This document shows positions 17,173 through 24,965 of a stretch of 64,000 nucleotides of DNA, piece after piece. Every line of letters starts with the position of its first letter. Positions within the stretch are counted from its first letter, which is position 1. The notes beneath the pieces are model-generated. The model did not search any database. It was not told where the DNA came from and saw only the letters and a list, made by a program, of their open reading frames with translations. The position numbers and the translations under genes were made by a program. Source of the DNA: Amycolatopsis suaedae (GTDB lineage Bacteria > Actinomycetota > Actinomycetes > Mycobacteriales > Pseudonocardiaceae); contig NZ_SFCC01000011.1 of the NCBI RefSeq assembly GCF_004214935.1, positions 124,001-188,000 on the forward strand, given 5' to 3'.

Positions 17173-17727
17173 ATGCGAAAGCTGACCTACTACATCGCCA
17201 TGACGCTCGACGGCGTGATCGCCGGCCCGGCCGGCACGACGGACTTCTTCATGGTGGACGGGCCGCACCAGGCGGCGATCAACGAGACGTTCGCGGACAC
17301 CGTCCCGCCACCGTGGCGGGAACAGCTCGGCTTCGGTGCGCTCACCCGGTTCGACACCGTGCTGATGGGCCGGCAGACCTACGACCTCGCACTGGCCGAG
17401 GGCAATCCCAGCCCCTATCCGCACCTACGGCAGATCGTCGCCTCCCGGACGGCGCGCACGAGCACCGACGTGGAGTTCACCGCGGACCCGGTCGCCACCG
17501 TCCGCGAGCTGAAGCAGCGAGATGGTCTCGGTATCTGGCTGTGCGCGGGCGGCAAGCTGGCGGGCGCGCTGCGCGACGAGATCGACGAGCTGGTCCTCAA
17601 GGTCCAGCCGTTCGTCGCCGGTGGTGGCCTGCGGCTGGTCGACGGTGACTTCTCCCCGGCGCGCTTCACCCTGGCCGACAGCCAGGTGTTCGACAATGGG
17701 GTCACGGTGCTCACCTACCGCCGATGA
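17173..17727 (+). CDS. Dihydrofolate reductase-like (RibD C-terminal) protein
   Basis: 184 aa of the RibD C-terminal/DHFR-like fold: MRKLTYYIAMTLDGVIAGPAG, FDTVLMGRQTYDLAL, VASRTARTSTDVEFTADPV, GIWLCAGGKLAGALRDEIDEL, and KVQPFVAGGGLRLVDG. Such YyaP/YwjB-type proteins are putative NADPH reductases with unknown substrates. ATG with AGGAG 5 nt upstream. The GyrI-like gene follows after 12 nt, forming a two-gene unit under the TetR operator. A paralogue lies at 18332. Confidence 0.85.
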   Translation: MRKLTYYIAMTLDGVIAGPAGTTDFFMVDGPHQAAINETFADTVPPPWREQLGFGALTRFDTVLMGRQTYDLALAEGNPSPYPHLRQIVASRTARTSTDVEFTADPVATVRELKQRDGLGIWLCAGGKLAGALRDEIDELVLKVQPFVAGGGLRLVDGDFSPARFTLADSQVFDNGVTVLTYRR

Positions 17728-17739
17728 ACCTGGAGCCGC

Positions 17740-18246
17740 ATGCCGAACGAACCGACCATCGTCGACCGCCCGGAGCAGCCTTACGTCGCGATCGAGGGAA
17801 CCGTCGGCCTGACGACCTTCGGCGAGATCGCCGACCGGCTGCCCGAGGTGTTCGCCTTCCTCGGCAGGCGCGGCATCGCCCCGGCCGGGCCGCCGTTCTT
17901 CCGCTACCTGGAGATCGACATGGAGACCCACCTGGTCGTCCAGGCGGGCGTGCCGGTCGCCGAGCCGCTCGACGGCGAGGGTGACCTCCTCGCCGCCGCC
18001 CTGCCGTCCGGCCGCTACGTCTCGTACGTCCACACCGGCCACCCCGACCAGCTCTTCGACGTCACCGACCGCGTCCTCGGGTGGGCCGACCAGGAAGGCC
18101 TGACCTGGGACCGGATCCCCGGCGAGGACGGCGAACGCTGGGGGTGCCGGCTGGAGATCCTGCACACCGATCCAGCCCAGGAGCCCGACCTGGACAAGTG
18201 GGTGACCGAGCTGGCGTTCCGGCTCACGCCCGCGCAACCGTCCTGA
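17740..18246 (+). CDS. GyrI-like small-molecule-binding domain protein
   Basis: 168 aa, a stand-alone GyrI-like (AraC effector-binding) domain: PYVAIEGTVGLTTFGEIADRL, FLGRRGIAPAGPPFFRYL, GDLLAAALPSGRYVSYVHTGH, and WGCRLEILHTDPAQEPD. It lacks a DNA-binding part. Stand-alone members bind, and some hydrolyse, hydrophobic or cationic compounds. Its cotranscription with the reductase-like gene and TetR suggests a small xenobiotic response unit. Confidence 0.8.
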   Translation: MPNEPTIVDRPEQPYVAIEGTVGLTTFGEIADRLPEVFAFLGRRGIAPAGPPFFRYLEIDMETHLVVQAGVPVAEPLDGEGDLLAAALPSGRYVSYVHTGHPDQLFDVTDRVLGWADQEGLTWDRIPGEDGERWGCRLEILHTDPAQEPDLDKWVTELAFRLTPAQPS

Positions 18247-18331
18247 CGGAATTTCCGGCGAGGTGTCGAAAGCCGTTCCCGGCGTTCGACGCGTCGGGTG
18301 ACAGCACCCGCCTCCCCGGAAGGACAGTCCC

Positions 18332-18907
18332 ATGGCACTCGTGATCTGCGACATGTCGATCTCCCTCGACGGCTACGTCACCGGGCCCAACGACAGCCGC
18401 GAGAACCCGTTCGGCGACGGCGCGGGCAGCCTGCACGACTGGCTGTTCAACGACCCGACCGCCGACGACCGGGCACAGTTGCGACAGGCAGCCGACGGCA
18501 CCGGCGCGATCGTGATGGGCCGCAAGTCGTTCGACAAGTGCGTGGACATGTGGGGTGCCGACGGCCCGCTGCCCGGCGCGCCGAGCTTCGTCGTGACGCA
18601 CCGCGAGCCGCCCGCGTCCTGCCCGCCGTCGTACACGTTCGTCGGCGACGTCGCCGAGGCGATCAGGCTGGCCAAGGCGGCCGGCGGGGACAAGGCCGTC
18701 GGCCTGCACGGCGCCACCGTCATGCAGCAGGCGCTCCCGCTCGGTCTGGTGGACGAGATCGTCGTGCACGTGATCCCGCTGCTGATCGGCGGCGGCACCC
18801 CGCTGTTCGCGAGCCTCGACTCGGCCATCTCACTGGAGCGCATCGACGCCGTCGTCACCCCGGCCGCGACTCACCTGCGGTTCCGCGTCGTCAACCGGCC
18901 CTCGTAG
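18332..18907 (+). CDS. Dihydrofolate reductase-like (RibD C-terminal) protein, second copy
   Basis: 191 aa, MALVICDMSISLDGYVTGPN, then GAIVMGRKSFDKCVDMWG, FVVTHREPPASCPPSYTFVGD, GLHGATVMQQALPLGLVDEI and HVIPLLIGGGTPLF, the full fold. It is a divergent paralogue of the protein at 17173; substrate unknown. GGAAGG precedes ATG by 9 nt. Its 3' end overlaps the convergent monooxygenase gene by 37 nt. Confidence 0.85.
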   Translation: MALVICDMSISLDGYVTGPNDSRENPFGDGAGSLHDWLFNDPTADDRAQLRQAADGTGAIVMGRKSFDKCVDMWGADGPLPGAPSFVVTHREPPASCPPSYTFVGDVAEAIRLAKAAGGDKAVGLHGATVMQQALPLGLVDEIVVHVIPLLIGGGTPLFASLDSAISLERIDAVVTPAATHLRFRVVNRPS

Positions 18908-20082
18908 TCCCGCAGCGTCACGGCCTCGGACTTCGCCTGCATCCCGGTCACCATGCCGCGCCACGGCCCGGCGAGCATGGCCCGGCTCACCAGGTTGCGC
19001 AGTGCGATTCCCGGGCGGGTCCTCGGCAGGAACGCCTTGAGCCCGCCGGGCATCGGCTTCTGGTTCTCCCGCACGTACTCGGCGAGCGCCGACTGGTAGC
19101 GGGGGAACGCGACCTCGTGGTCGCCACCGGCTGCGGCCAGCTCGCCCGCAAGCACGTACGCGCCGACGATCGCCATGCTCGTGCCCATCCCGACCGAGCC
19201 GCCGGACAGGCTGTCGCCGAGCAGGGTCACCCGCCCGCGCCACCAACGGTCCACCGACACCCGTTCCGACCGATCGAAATAGAAGTCGGATGCTCGCGAC
19301 ATCTGGTTGAGCAACTCGGGGACCAGCCAGCCGGCGTCGGCGAACGCGTCGGCGACGATTCGCCGCTGCGCCACGACATCGCGGCGGTCGTGCGGGATGG
19401 GCGGGCAGGCGAACATCATCACCGCGCGAGCCTCGTCACCGTCGCCGACCGGGTACAGGCCGGCCATGCGGCTGCCGACCAGGTTGTGCATCCGTTGCCA
19501 GCCACCGAGGTCGACGGGCGAGCGCGTGGTGAACACCGCGGTGTAGTAGCCGTTGTCCGTGAGGAAGCCGGTGTCCGGGCCGAACGCCAGGTTGCGCACG
19601 GTCGAGCGGACGCCGTCGGCGCCGACCACGAGGTCGAACCGGCGCGCCGGACCGTGCGCGAACGTCACGTTCACCCCGTCCGCGTCCTCGACCAGACCGG
19701 TGACGGTGTCGCCGAAGACGTACTCGACGCCGTCCGGCGTCGCCTCCCGCAGGATCCGCGCGAGGTCGCTGCGCAGGATCTCGATCTCCGCGATGATGCC
19801 GCCGGAGTCGCCGAGCAGGTCGGCGGGCCAGGTCAGCACCGGCCGGTCACGATCGTCCACCTGGTACGTCCCGCGTACGCCGGTGTGCCGTTCGCGGACG
19901 AGGTCGAGGATTCCCATCCGCTCGACGACGTCGCGGGCGACACCACGCAGGTCGACCGCCTGCCCGCCGCGGCGGGGTTCGGCCGCCCGCTCGACGACGG
20001 TCGGCCGGAAGCCGTGACGGTGCAGCCAGTAGGCGAGTGCCGGTCCGGCGATTCCGGCGCCGGAGATGAGTACGTTGGACAT
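18871..20082 (-). CDS. FAD-dependent monooxygenase (PHBH/TetX-like)
   Basis: 403 aa. FAD-binding GxGxxG near the N-terminus: NVLISGAGIAGPALAYWLHRHGFRPTVVER. DG motif: FDLVVGADGVRSTVRNL. GD motif: RVTLLGDSLSGGSVGMGTSMAIVGAYVLA. This is the class A flavoprotein aromatic hydroxylase layout, as in TetX and rifampicin monooxygenases. The ribosome site GGAGGGG precedes ATG 20082. It is divergent from a GntR-TetR hybrid regulator, with three GCACTAGTGC-like sites between them. A drug or xenobiotic substrate is plausible but unproven. Confidence 0.88.
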   Translation of the reverse strand: MSNVLISGAGIAGPALAYWLHRHGFRPTVVERAAEPRRGGQAVDLRGVARDVVERMGILDLVRERHTGVRGTYQVDDRDRPVLTWPADLLGDSGGIIAEIEILRSDLARILREATPDGVEYVFGDTVTGLVEDADGVNVTFAHGPARRFDLVVGADGVRSTVRNLAFGPDTGFLTDNGYYTAVFTTRSPVDLGGWQRMHNLVGSRMAGLYPVGDGDEARAVMMFACPPIPHDRRDVVAQRRIVADAFADAGWLVPELLNQMSRASDFYFDRSERVSVDRWWRGRVTLLGDSLSGGSVGMGTSMAIVGAYVLAGELAAAGGDHEVAFPRYQSALAEYVRENQKPMPGGLKAFLPRTRPGIALRNLVSRAMLAGPWRGMVTGMQAKSEAVTLRDYEGRLTTRNRR

Positions 20083-20094
20083 GGGTTCCCCTCC

Positions 20095-20186
20095 GAACTA
20101 GTGCAGTGCGTACGCTGTACAAGCTAGAACTGCAAAGGAGACCCGCGCACTAGTGCACTAGTTCGCCGGGGGTGGTGCACTAGTGC
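20095..20186. promoter_or_regulatory. Operator array of ACTAGTGC palindromes
   Basis: The palindrome GCACTAGTGC occurs at 20147-20156 and 20177-20186. Partial copies are GAACTAGTGC at 20095-20104 and, overlapping the first copy, GCACTAGTTC at 20155-20164. All lie between the monooxygenase start (20082) and the regulator start (20201). They are the probable binding sites of the adjacent GntR-TetR protein. A GTG at 20183 falls inside the last site, another reason to prefer the 20201 start. Confidence 0.75.
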
Positions 20187-20200
20187 GGGAAGGGGTGGAC

Positions 20201-21124
20201 GTGACACCGTCCGAGGAGATCGTGGCGGAGCTGCGGCGCCGCATCACGCGGGGCGAGTTGCTGCCGGGGGACCGGGTGCCGTCCACCCGTGAGATCACCA
20301 GGGACTGGGGCGTGGCGATGGCGACCGCGACCCGCGTGCTGGCGTCCCTGCGTCAGCTCGGCCTCGTGCGAATGGTCCCCGGTGTCGGGACGGTCGTCGT
20401 CGAAGGGCCGGCCGCACGGAGTGTCCGCCGGCGTGCCCCGCAGGGCGAGGTGACCGGCGAGCGGGTGGTCCGCACGGCCATGGCCATCGCCGACACCGAG
20501 GGGTTGCGGGCCCTTTCGATGCGGCGGGTGGCCGCGGAACTGGGGCTCGCGCCGATGACGTTGTACCGCCACGTGCCGAGCAGGAACGAGTTGCACCTGC
20601 GGATGGCCGACACGGCGTTCGGCGATCAGCCGCCCGGCGCGGCGACCGGCACGCCGCGTGAACGCCTGGAGCAGGTGTTGCGTGGGCAGTGGCGGATCTA
20701 CCGCAGGCATCCGTGGCTGGCGCAGGTTCTCTCGCTCACCCGGCCCCAGCCACTGCAGAACCTGCTCGACCACGGTGAGGTGACGCTGGCCGTGCTCGCG
20801 GGCTTCGGCCTGTCGGCGGCCGCGCGGCTGAACACGCAGATCGCGTTGTTCGGCTGGGTTCGGGCGGTGGCGCTGAACCTGGCGGCCGAGGCCGACGAGC
20901 GAGAGGACACCGGGCTCACCGAGGACGAGTGGGCGGCCCGTTCGCAGCCGGAGTTCACCCGGATTCTCGCGCAGGGGCGGCATCCGGCCTACGCCGCGTT
21001 GTTCGCCGAGTTCGCGGAGACCGGCTACGACCTCGACCTGGACGAGGTGTTCGAGCTGGGACTACAGCGGATGCTGGACGGTCTGCTGCTGTCCCTTGGC
21101 GGCGGCAAGAAGCCGGTGGGATAG
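20201..21124 (+). CDS. GntR-TetR hybrid transcriptional regulator
   Basis: 307 aa from GTG 20201 (AAGGGG 5 nt upstream). Residues 1-70 are a GntR winged helix (SEEIVAELRRRITRGELLPGDRVPSTREITRDWGVAMATATRVLASL). From about residue 90 a complete TetR N-terminal helix-turn-helix follows (RVVRTAMAIADTEGLRALSMRRVAAELGLAPMTLYRHVPSRNEL) with a TetR C-terminal ligand domain. Two DNA-binding domains in one chain are unusual, though the fusion recurs in actinobacteria. It likely controls itself and the divergent monooxygenase. Confidence 0.88.
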   Translation: MTPSEEIVAELRRRITRGELLPGDRVPSTREITRDWGVAMATATRVLASLRQLGLVRMVPGVGTVVVEGPAARSVRRRAPQGEVTGERVVRTAMAIADTEGLRALSMRRVAAELGLAPMTLYRHVPSRNELHLRMADTAFGDQPPGAATGTPRERLEQVLRGQWRIYRRHPWLAQVLSLTRPQPLQNLLDHGEVTLAVLAGFGLSAAARLNTQIALFGWVRAVALNLAAEADEREDTGLTEDEWAARSQPEFTRILAQGRHPAYAALFAEFAETGYDLDLDEVFELGLQRMLDGLLLSLGGGKKPVG

Positions 21125-21850
21125 CACGGTTCCGCCGGCCATCGCCGCCGGGAACACGATCAGCGCCGCCAGCGGGATCAGGCACAGCAGGTAGGCGGGC
21201 AGCGCGAAGCCGAGCGTCATGGACCTGTTGCGGCGCAACGTCCTGCGGCGCTCGCCGAGCCCCATTCCGCGGCGGGTGAACGGAATGCCGGTCAGCTCGA
21301 TGCCCAGCAGCCACGCGCCGACACAGGCGGCGATCACCGGCACGACGGTCTGCCCGAGTACCGGGATGAACCCGGCGAGGAACAGCGGGATGGCGTACAG
21401 AATCGCCAGCAACACCAGCAGGATCGTGTCGCGCAGGCCGATTCCGAACGCCTTCGCCCAGCCGACCTGCTGGGACTCCGGAACACCGCCGAGCACCGTG
21501 TCCTCCACCCGCTCGGCGATGGCCTCGTAGAACGGTCCGCCGATCATCACCGTCAGCCCGCTGAACACCAGCAACGACAACGCGATCGCCCCGGCCACGA
21601 CGGAGATGCCGATGGCGACCCTGGTCAGCGTCTGCCACGTCGAGGACCAGTCGTCGGCGAACGGGGTGGCCCAGGTGACCAGGTCGCTCGCGTAGATCAG
21701 CAGGGTGACCAGGCCGCCGAACAGCAGAATGCTGGTCAGCAGCGCGGGAATCGCGCCGAGCAGGAGCAGCTTCCCGTTGCCGAGCACCAGGCGGAAGCCC
21801 TGGGCGAACAGGCCGACACCGGAACCGAAATCACGCAGCGACTTGACCAC
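21062..21850 (-). CDS. EI24/CysZ-like integral membrane protein
   Basis: 262 aa with several hydrophobic segments: LLLLGAIPALLTSILLFGGLVTLLIYA, GISVVAGAIALSLLVFSGLTVMIG, and DTILLVLLAILYAIPLFLAGFIPVLGQT. PVIAACVGAWLLGIELTGIPFTRRGM carries the EI24 signature. Escherichia coli CysZ of this family is a sulfate channel; most actinobacterial members are uncharacterised. The gene overlaps the 3' end of the convergent regulator by 63 nt. GTG start; not obviously coupled to the next gene. Confidence 0.75.
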   Translation of the reverse strand: MVKSLRDFGSGVGLFAQGFRLVLGNGKLLLLGAIPALLTSILLFGGLVTLLIYASDLVTWATPFADDWSSTWQTLTRVAIGISVVAGAIALSLLVFSGLTVMIGGPFYEAIAERVEDTVLGGVPESQQVGWAKAFGIGLRDTILLVLLAILYAIPLFLAGFIPVLGQTVVPVIAACVGAWLLGIELTGIPFTRRGMGLGERRRTLRRNRSMTLGFALPAYLLCLIPLAALIVFPAAMAGGTVLSHRLLAAAKGQQQTVQHPL

Positions 21851-21867
21851 CGGCGAAGCCTACTGGG

Positions 21868-22218
21868 TCACCAGAACACGGCAATCCCGACATTGATCAA
21901 CGCCAGCGCGGCGACGTTGCCCAGCATGTGCCTGCTCGGTGTGCGGTTCTTGCGGGCGTAGAGCACCGCCAGTACCAGCACGGCGAGCGCGATGAGCAGC
22001 TTGACGCCGATCTTGACGTTGTTGACCTCGTTGGGCACCAGCTTCGCCGACGCGATCCCGACCAGCGCGACCCCGGTGACCACCTGGGTGATCGCGCAGG
22101 CGAGCAGGACCGTCGGGCCCTTCTCGTGCTGGGCGAGTGCCTGGTTGACCACGACGGCGAGGATGCCGGCCATGCCGAGCAGGTGCAGCAGGACCAGAGC
22201 GTTGTAGACGACCACCAT
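21868..22218 (-). CDS. Small membrane protein, four predicted helices, under a BlaI-type operator
   Basis: 116 aa: MVVVYNALVLLHLLGMAGIL, TVLLACAITQVVTGVALVGI, GVKLLIALAVLVLAVLY and LGNVAALALINVGIAVFW are hydrophobic. The protein is not recognised beyond being a small four-helix membrane protein. The notable point is its promoter region: a perfect CTACTACG-TCT-CGTAGTAG dyad ends 10 nt upstream of the start, matching the operator in front of blaI 1.3 kb away. It is therefore a probable member of the BlaI regulon. Confidence 0.7.
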   Translation of the reverse strand: MVVVYNALVLLHLLGMAGILAVVVNQALAQHEKGPTVLLACAITQVVTGVALVGIASAKLVPNEVNNVKIGVKLLIALAVLVLAVLYARKNRTPSRHMLGNVAALALINVGIAVFW

Positions 22219-22227
22219 GGGGGAACT

Positions 22228-22246
22228 CTACTACGTCTCGTAGTAG
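22228..22246. promoter_or_regulatory. BlaI-type operator upstream of the small membrane gene
   Basis: CTACTACG (22228-22235), TCT, CGTAGTAG (22239-22246) form a perfect 8-bp dyad of the form TACTAC-N5-GTAGTA. The same pattern with one mismatch is found at 23518-23534 in front of blaI. Confidence 0.75.
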
Positions 22247-22250
22247 AAAG

Positions 22251-23153
22251 TCAGACAGGGAGAGCGAACAGGCTCGCCGGAGTGGCGAGCGCGGTCAGCG
22301 ACACCACCAGGACGACGGCCCGCAGCAGCAGCCGGGGGCTCGCGGGCGGCTGGCGAAGTCGGTCGATCCGCAGCCGGACGTGGCTGTCGGCCGCGGCCAG
22401 CGTGCCGGCGGGCGCGCGGGGGCCCGCCGCGGCGAAGCGCTCCAGCGCGTCGGCGAGCGTCTCGCGGCCGTGCCTGCGTGCGGCGTGGTCGTCGGCGCAC
22501 AGCTCGATCAGCAACTCGACGGCCGCCAGCGCGCGCCTGGCGAGCTGGTTCTCCGGCAGTGCGCGGTGCAGTGCGGTGAACGGCGCCAGCACGAGGTGGT
22601 GACGGGCACGGGCGTGCGCGTGCTCGTGCGAAAGGACGGCGGCGAGCTGGGCCGGCGTCAGCAGCCGGAGCGTGCCCGCGCTGATCACGACCCGCGACTT
22701 CGGGCCGGGCAGGCAGTACGCGGCCGCGGCGGGGTGATCGAGCACGAGCGCGGTGCCCTCGGTGCGGGCCACGAGCCGCAACAGCTCGCGGTGCCGCTTG
22801 CGCGACCGGGCCGTTCGCACGGACCAGTGCAGTTGCGCGCCGAGCAGCCACAGCGCGAGCGCCACTCCCGCGCAGGCGGCCAGCAGCCGCGGCGGCGTGA
22901 CGTGGGCGGGCAGGTGCCCGGTGAACAGGTCCGAGCAGAACGCCGCGACCGACGGCAGCACGCCGAGGTGGTAACCGCCGAGACCGATCCCGAGCAGCAG
23001 GCCCAGCACGGCGAGCACCGCGGTCAGGCCGGTGACCTGCCAGAGCAGTACCGCGGTGCGCGGCGCCCGCAGGAACAGACCGGTGTGGCCCAGCACCAGA
23101 ACGCAGACGCCGGCGAGGACCAGCGCGGCCGCATGGTGCAGGGCCTCGATCAT
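22251..23153 (-). CDS. M56-family (BlaR1-like) membrane zinc metallopeptidase without sensor domain
   Basis: 300 aa from ATG 23153. N-terminal membrane helices (AAALVLAGVCVLVLGHTGLFL, LTAVLAVLGLLLGIGLG, LLAACAGVALALWLLGA) precede a cytoplasmic peptidase with the zinc motif HEHAH (LSHEHAHARARHH) near residue 165 and a downstream acidic ligand region (ELCADDHAARR). A last hydrophobic segment closes the protein. It lacks the extracellular penicillin-binding domain of true BlaR1, as is usual in actinobacterial M56 proteins. It overlaps blaI as ATGA, so repressor and protease are made together; the protease probably inactivates the repressor. Confidence 0.88.
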   Translation of the reverse strand: MIEALHHAAALVLAGVCVLVLGHTGLFLRAPRTAVLLWQVTGLTAVLAVLGLLLGIGLGGYHLGVLPSVAAFCSDLFTGHLPAHVTPPRLLAACAGVALALWLLGAQLHWSVRTARSRKRHRELLRLVARTEGTALVLDHPAAAAYCLPGPKSRVVISAGTLRLLTPAQLAAVLSHEHAHARARHHLVLAPFTALHRALPENQLARRALAAVELLIELCADDHAARRHGRETLADALERFAAAGPRAPAGTLAAADSHVRLRIDRLRQPPASPRLLLRAVVLVVSLTALATPASLFALPV

Positions 23154-23509
23154 GGCTGCTCCCTCGACTCGTCGAGCGCGTCGCGCAGCGTTCTGGCCTC
23201 GTCGGTGGACACCGACCTGGCGAACTGCACGAGCGCCGAGTCGCGGTCGCCCGCCAGTTCGAGCGCCTGCACCATCAGCTCGGCGATGTAGGTCTCGCGC
23301 GGGGCGGCCGCGGCGTAACGCCACGCGCGGCCGTCCCGCTCACGGTTCACCAATCCCTTGCGTGCCAGGCGATCGAGAACCGTCATGACGGTGGTGTAGG
23401 CCAGTGCGCGATCGGCGAGGTCGCCGTGGACCTCGCGGCCGGTCGCCGGGACGTCACGAGCCCACAGCGCTTCCATCACCGCGCGTTCGAGATCCCCGAG
23501 CCGACTCAC
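23150..23509 (-). CDS. blaI: BlaI/MecI/CopY-family transcriptional repressor
   Basis: 119 aa from GTG 23509. Winged helix: LGDLERAVMEALWARDVPATGREVHGDL...AYTTVMTVLDRLARKGLVNRERDGRAWRY, followed by the C-terminal dimerisation helix that M56 proteases cleave (ETYIAELMVQALELAGDRDSALVQFARSV). It is the first gene of the blaI-M56 pair. An operator of the form TACTAC-N5-GTCGTA lies 9 nt upstream of its start, indicating autorepression. Confidence 0.92.
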   Translation of the reverse strand: MSRLGDLERAVMEALWARDVPATGREVHGDLADRALAYTTVMTVLDRLARKGLVNRERDGRAWRYAAAAPRETYIAELMVQALELAGDRDSALVQFARSVSTDEARTLRDALDESREQP

Positions 23510-23517
23510 CCGGCCGA

Positions 23518-23534
23518 TACTACCGACCGTCGTA
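23518..23534. promoter_or_regulatory. BlaI operator in front of blaI
   Basis: TACTAC (23518-23523), five bases, GTCGTA (23529-23534): one mismatch from the perfect dyad found upstream of the small membrane gene at 22228. It abuts the blaI start, the expected place for autorepression. Confidence 0.7.
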
Positions 23535-23541
23535 ATCCTGT

Positions 23542-24177
23542 CTACGAGGAGCAGGTGTTCAGTGCGGACTGCAGTGCCGACTTCTCCGCTGTCTGGGCGG
23601 TCAGACCCCAGTGGTGCTTGCTGCGGATCCACACCTTCGCGTAGGTGCACCGGTAGCTCGAGACCGACGGCTGCCAGGCTGCCGGGTCCTTGTCGCCCTT
23701 GGCCTGGTTGACGTTGTCGGTCACCGCGATCAGCTGCGGCCGGGACAGGTCGTTGGCGAACGACTCGCGCCGCGCGTTCGACCAGGACCGGGCCCCAGAG
23801 CGCCACGCCTCGGCCAGTGGCACGACGTGGTCGATGTCCACATCGGACGCCCGGGTCCAGGTCGCGCCGTCGTACGGGCTGTACCAGCGGCCGGACGTCG
23901 CCGCGCACGAGCCGTCGACCACGACGTTCGTACCGTCCCGCTTGAGGACGGTCTCCCGGGTGTTGCAGCTGCCGGACACGGTGCTCCAGTGCGGGAACTT
24001 CTCGCGCGAGTAGCCGTCGAGCGAGCCCTCGTTCGCCGTCCGGATCGCGTTGAGCTGTGACTGGGCGGTTGCCTTGCTCGGAATGTTCGGCGGGGTCGCG
24101 GCCGCGGGCGTGGCGAGCGCGACGGTCAGCGCGGCCACGGCGGCGCCGGACAGCAACAGTGCGGGCAAGCGGGACAT
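23542..24177 (-). CDS. Secreted HNH-type nuclease (DUF1524)
   Basis: 211 aa from ATG 24177 (GGGAGG upstream). Sec signal peptide: LPALLLSGAAVAALTVALATPAAA, probably cut after AAA. The nuclease core has DVDIDHVVPLAEAWRSGA with the catalytic DHVVP His, then RESFANDLSRPQLIAVTDNVNQAKGDKDPAAW with the Asn and Lys typical of DUF1524. Four Cys suggest two disulfides (SGSCNTRE, DGSCAA, YRCTYA, NTCSS). Such proteins are common extracellular DNases of actinomycetes. Single gene. Confidence 0.9.
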   Translation of the reverse strand: MSRLPALLLSGAAVAALTVALATPAAATPPNIPSKATAQSQLNAIRTANEGSLDGYSREKFPHWSTVSGSCNTRETVLKRDGTNVVVDGSCAATSGRWYSPYDGATWTRASDVDIDHVVPLAEAWRSGARSWSNARRESFANDLSRPQLIAVTDNVNQAKGDKDPAAWQPSVSSYRCTYAKVWIRSKHHWGLTAQTAEKSALQSALNTCSS

Positions 24178-24315
24178 CGGACCTCCCGGTGGGGACTGCA
24201 GGGGACGAATCGACTGTCCTCGGCCGTGATTGCGGAAACGTGGCTTTCCGGCGACGGTTGGCGGAAGAGGTCCCAACACCGGGAACGCACGCGGCGTTGA
24301 CTACGTTGGGGCCGC

Positions 24316-24891
24316 ATGGGCGTGCTGGTGGACGAACCGGGCACCACGGTGGAGATCCGCCTGCCACGGCGTGGAATGGTGATCATCGCCGGACTCCCCG
24401 GTGCGGGAAAGAGCACCCTGCTCGCCGGCATCACCGAGACGGCGGGCGCGATCGTGCTCGACTCCGACCAGGTCAGGCTCGTGCTGGCCGGCAGGCTGCC
24501 GGCCGCGGTGCCCTACCGCACTTACCGGCCACTTGTCCACGTGCTGCACCGCTTGCGCATCCTGTACTTCTGTGCCATCACCCGTCGTCCCGTCCTCGCT
24601 CACGAGCCGGCGACCAGGGCGAGTACCCGCGCCCTGCTGGTGTTGATCGCCGCGGTGACCGGGCGAGGACCGTACCTGCTGTGGCTGGACACCACGCCCG
24701 ACCAGGCGGCGATGGGGCAGCGGGAGCGTGGCCGGATGCTCGGCTCCCGGTCGTTCTCCCGGCACCTGCGCAGGGCCGGCCGGGTCCGCCGCAGGCTCGA
24801 CGCCGGGCGTGGCCTGCGGGGATGGGTCTCGGTGGACGTCCTGCCCCGGCCCCCGCTCGGCACCCCCGTCGTCCTGCGACCGCTGCACTGA
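24316..24891 (+). CDS. P-loop kinase-like ATP-binding protein
   Basis: 191 aa. Walker A GLPGAGKSTLL near residue 28, then IVLDSDQVRLVL, a basic middle and the Walker-B-like strand YLLWLDTTPDQAAMGQRERGR. This is the shape of zeta-toxin or gluconate-kinase-like P-loop kinases (AAA_33). No antitoxin partner adjoins it, so the role is unknown. It ends in a short convergent gap holding two DnaA boxes. Confidence 0.75.
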   Translation: MGVLVDEPGTTVEIRLPRRGMVIIAGLPGAGKSTLLAGITETAGAIVLDSDQVRLVLAGRLPAAVPYRTYRPLVHVLHRLRILYFCAITRRPVLAHEPATRASTRALLVLIAAVTGRGPYLLWLDTTPDQAAMGQRERGRMLGSRSFSRHLRRAGRVRRRLDAGRGLRGWVSVDVLPRPPLGTPVVLRPLH

Positions 24892-24926
24892 CAGACGGTC
24901 AACAGCCCGACGGGGTTACCGGCGAG

Positions 24927-24948
24927 TTATCCACAGAACTTGTCCACA
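24927..24948 (+). other. Pair of directly repeated DnaA boxes
   Basis: TTATCCACA (24927-24935) is a perfect DnaA box and TTGTCCACA (24940-24948) is the common actinobacterial variant. They lie in the same orientation with 4 nt between them, in the 74-nt gap between two convergent genes. No dnaA, dnaN or AT-rich unwinding region is nearby, so this is not oriC. It may titrate DnaA, or be chance. Confidence 0.5.
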
Positions 24949-24965
24949 TGTGGGTGAGTGGGCTG

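Noticed and set aside
22251-23509. Beta-lactam-sensing BlaR1-BlaI resistance locus
   Set aside because: The M56 protein lacks the extracellular penicillin-binding sensor domain and no beta-lactamase gene is adjacent.
24927-24948. Chromosomal replication origin
   Set aside because: Only two DnaA boxes, no AT-rich region, and no dnaA, dnaN, gyrB or rpmH nearby.
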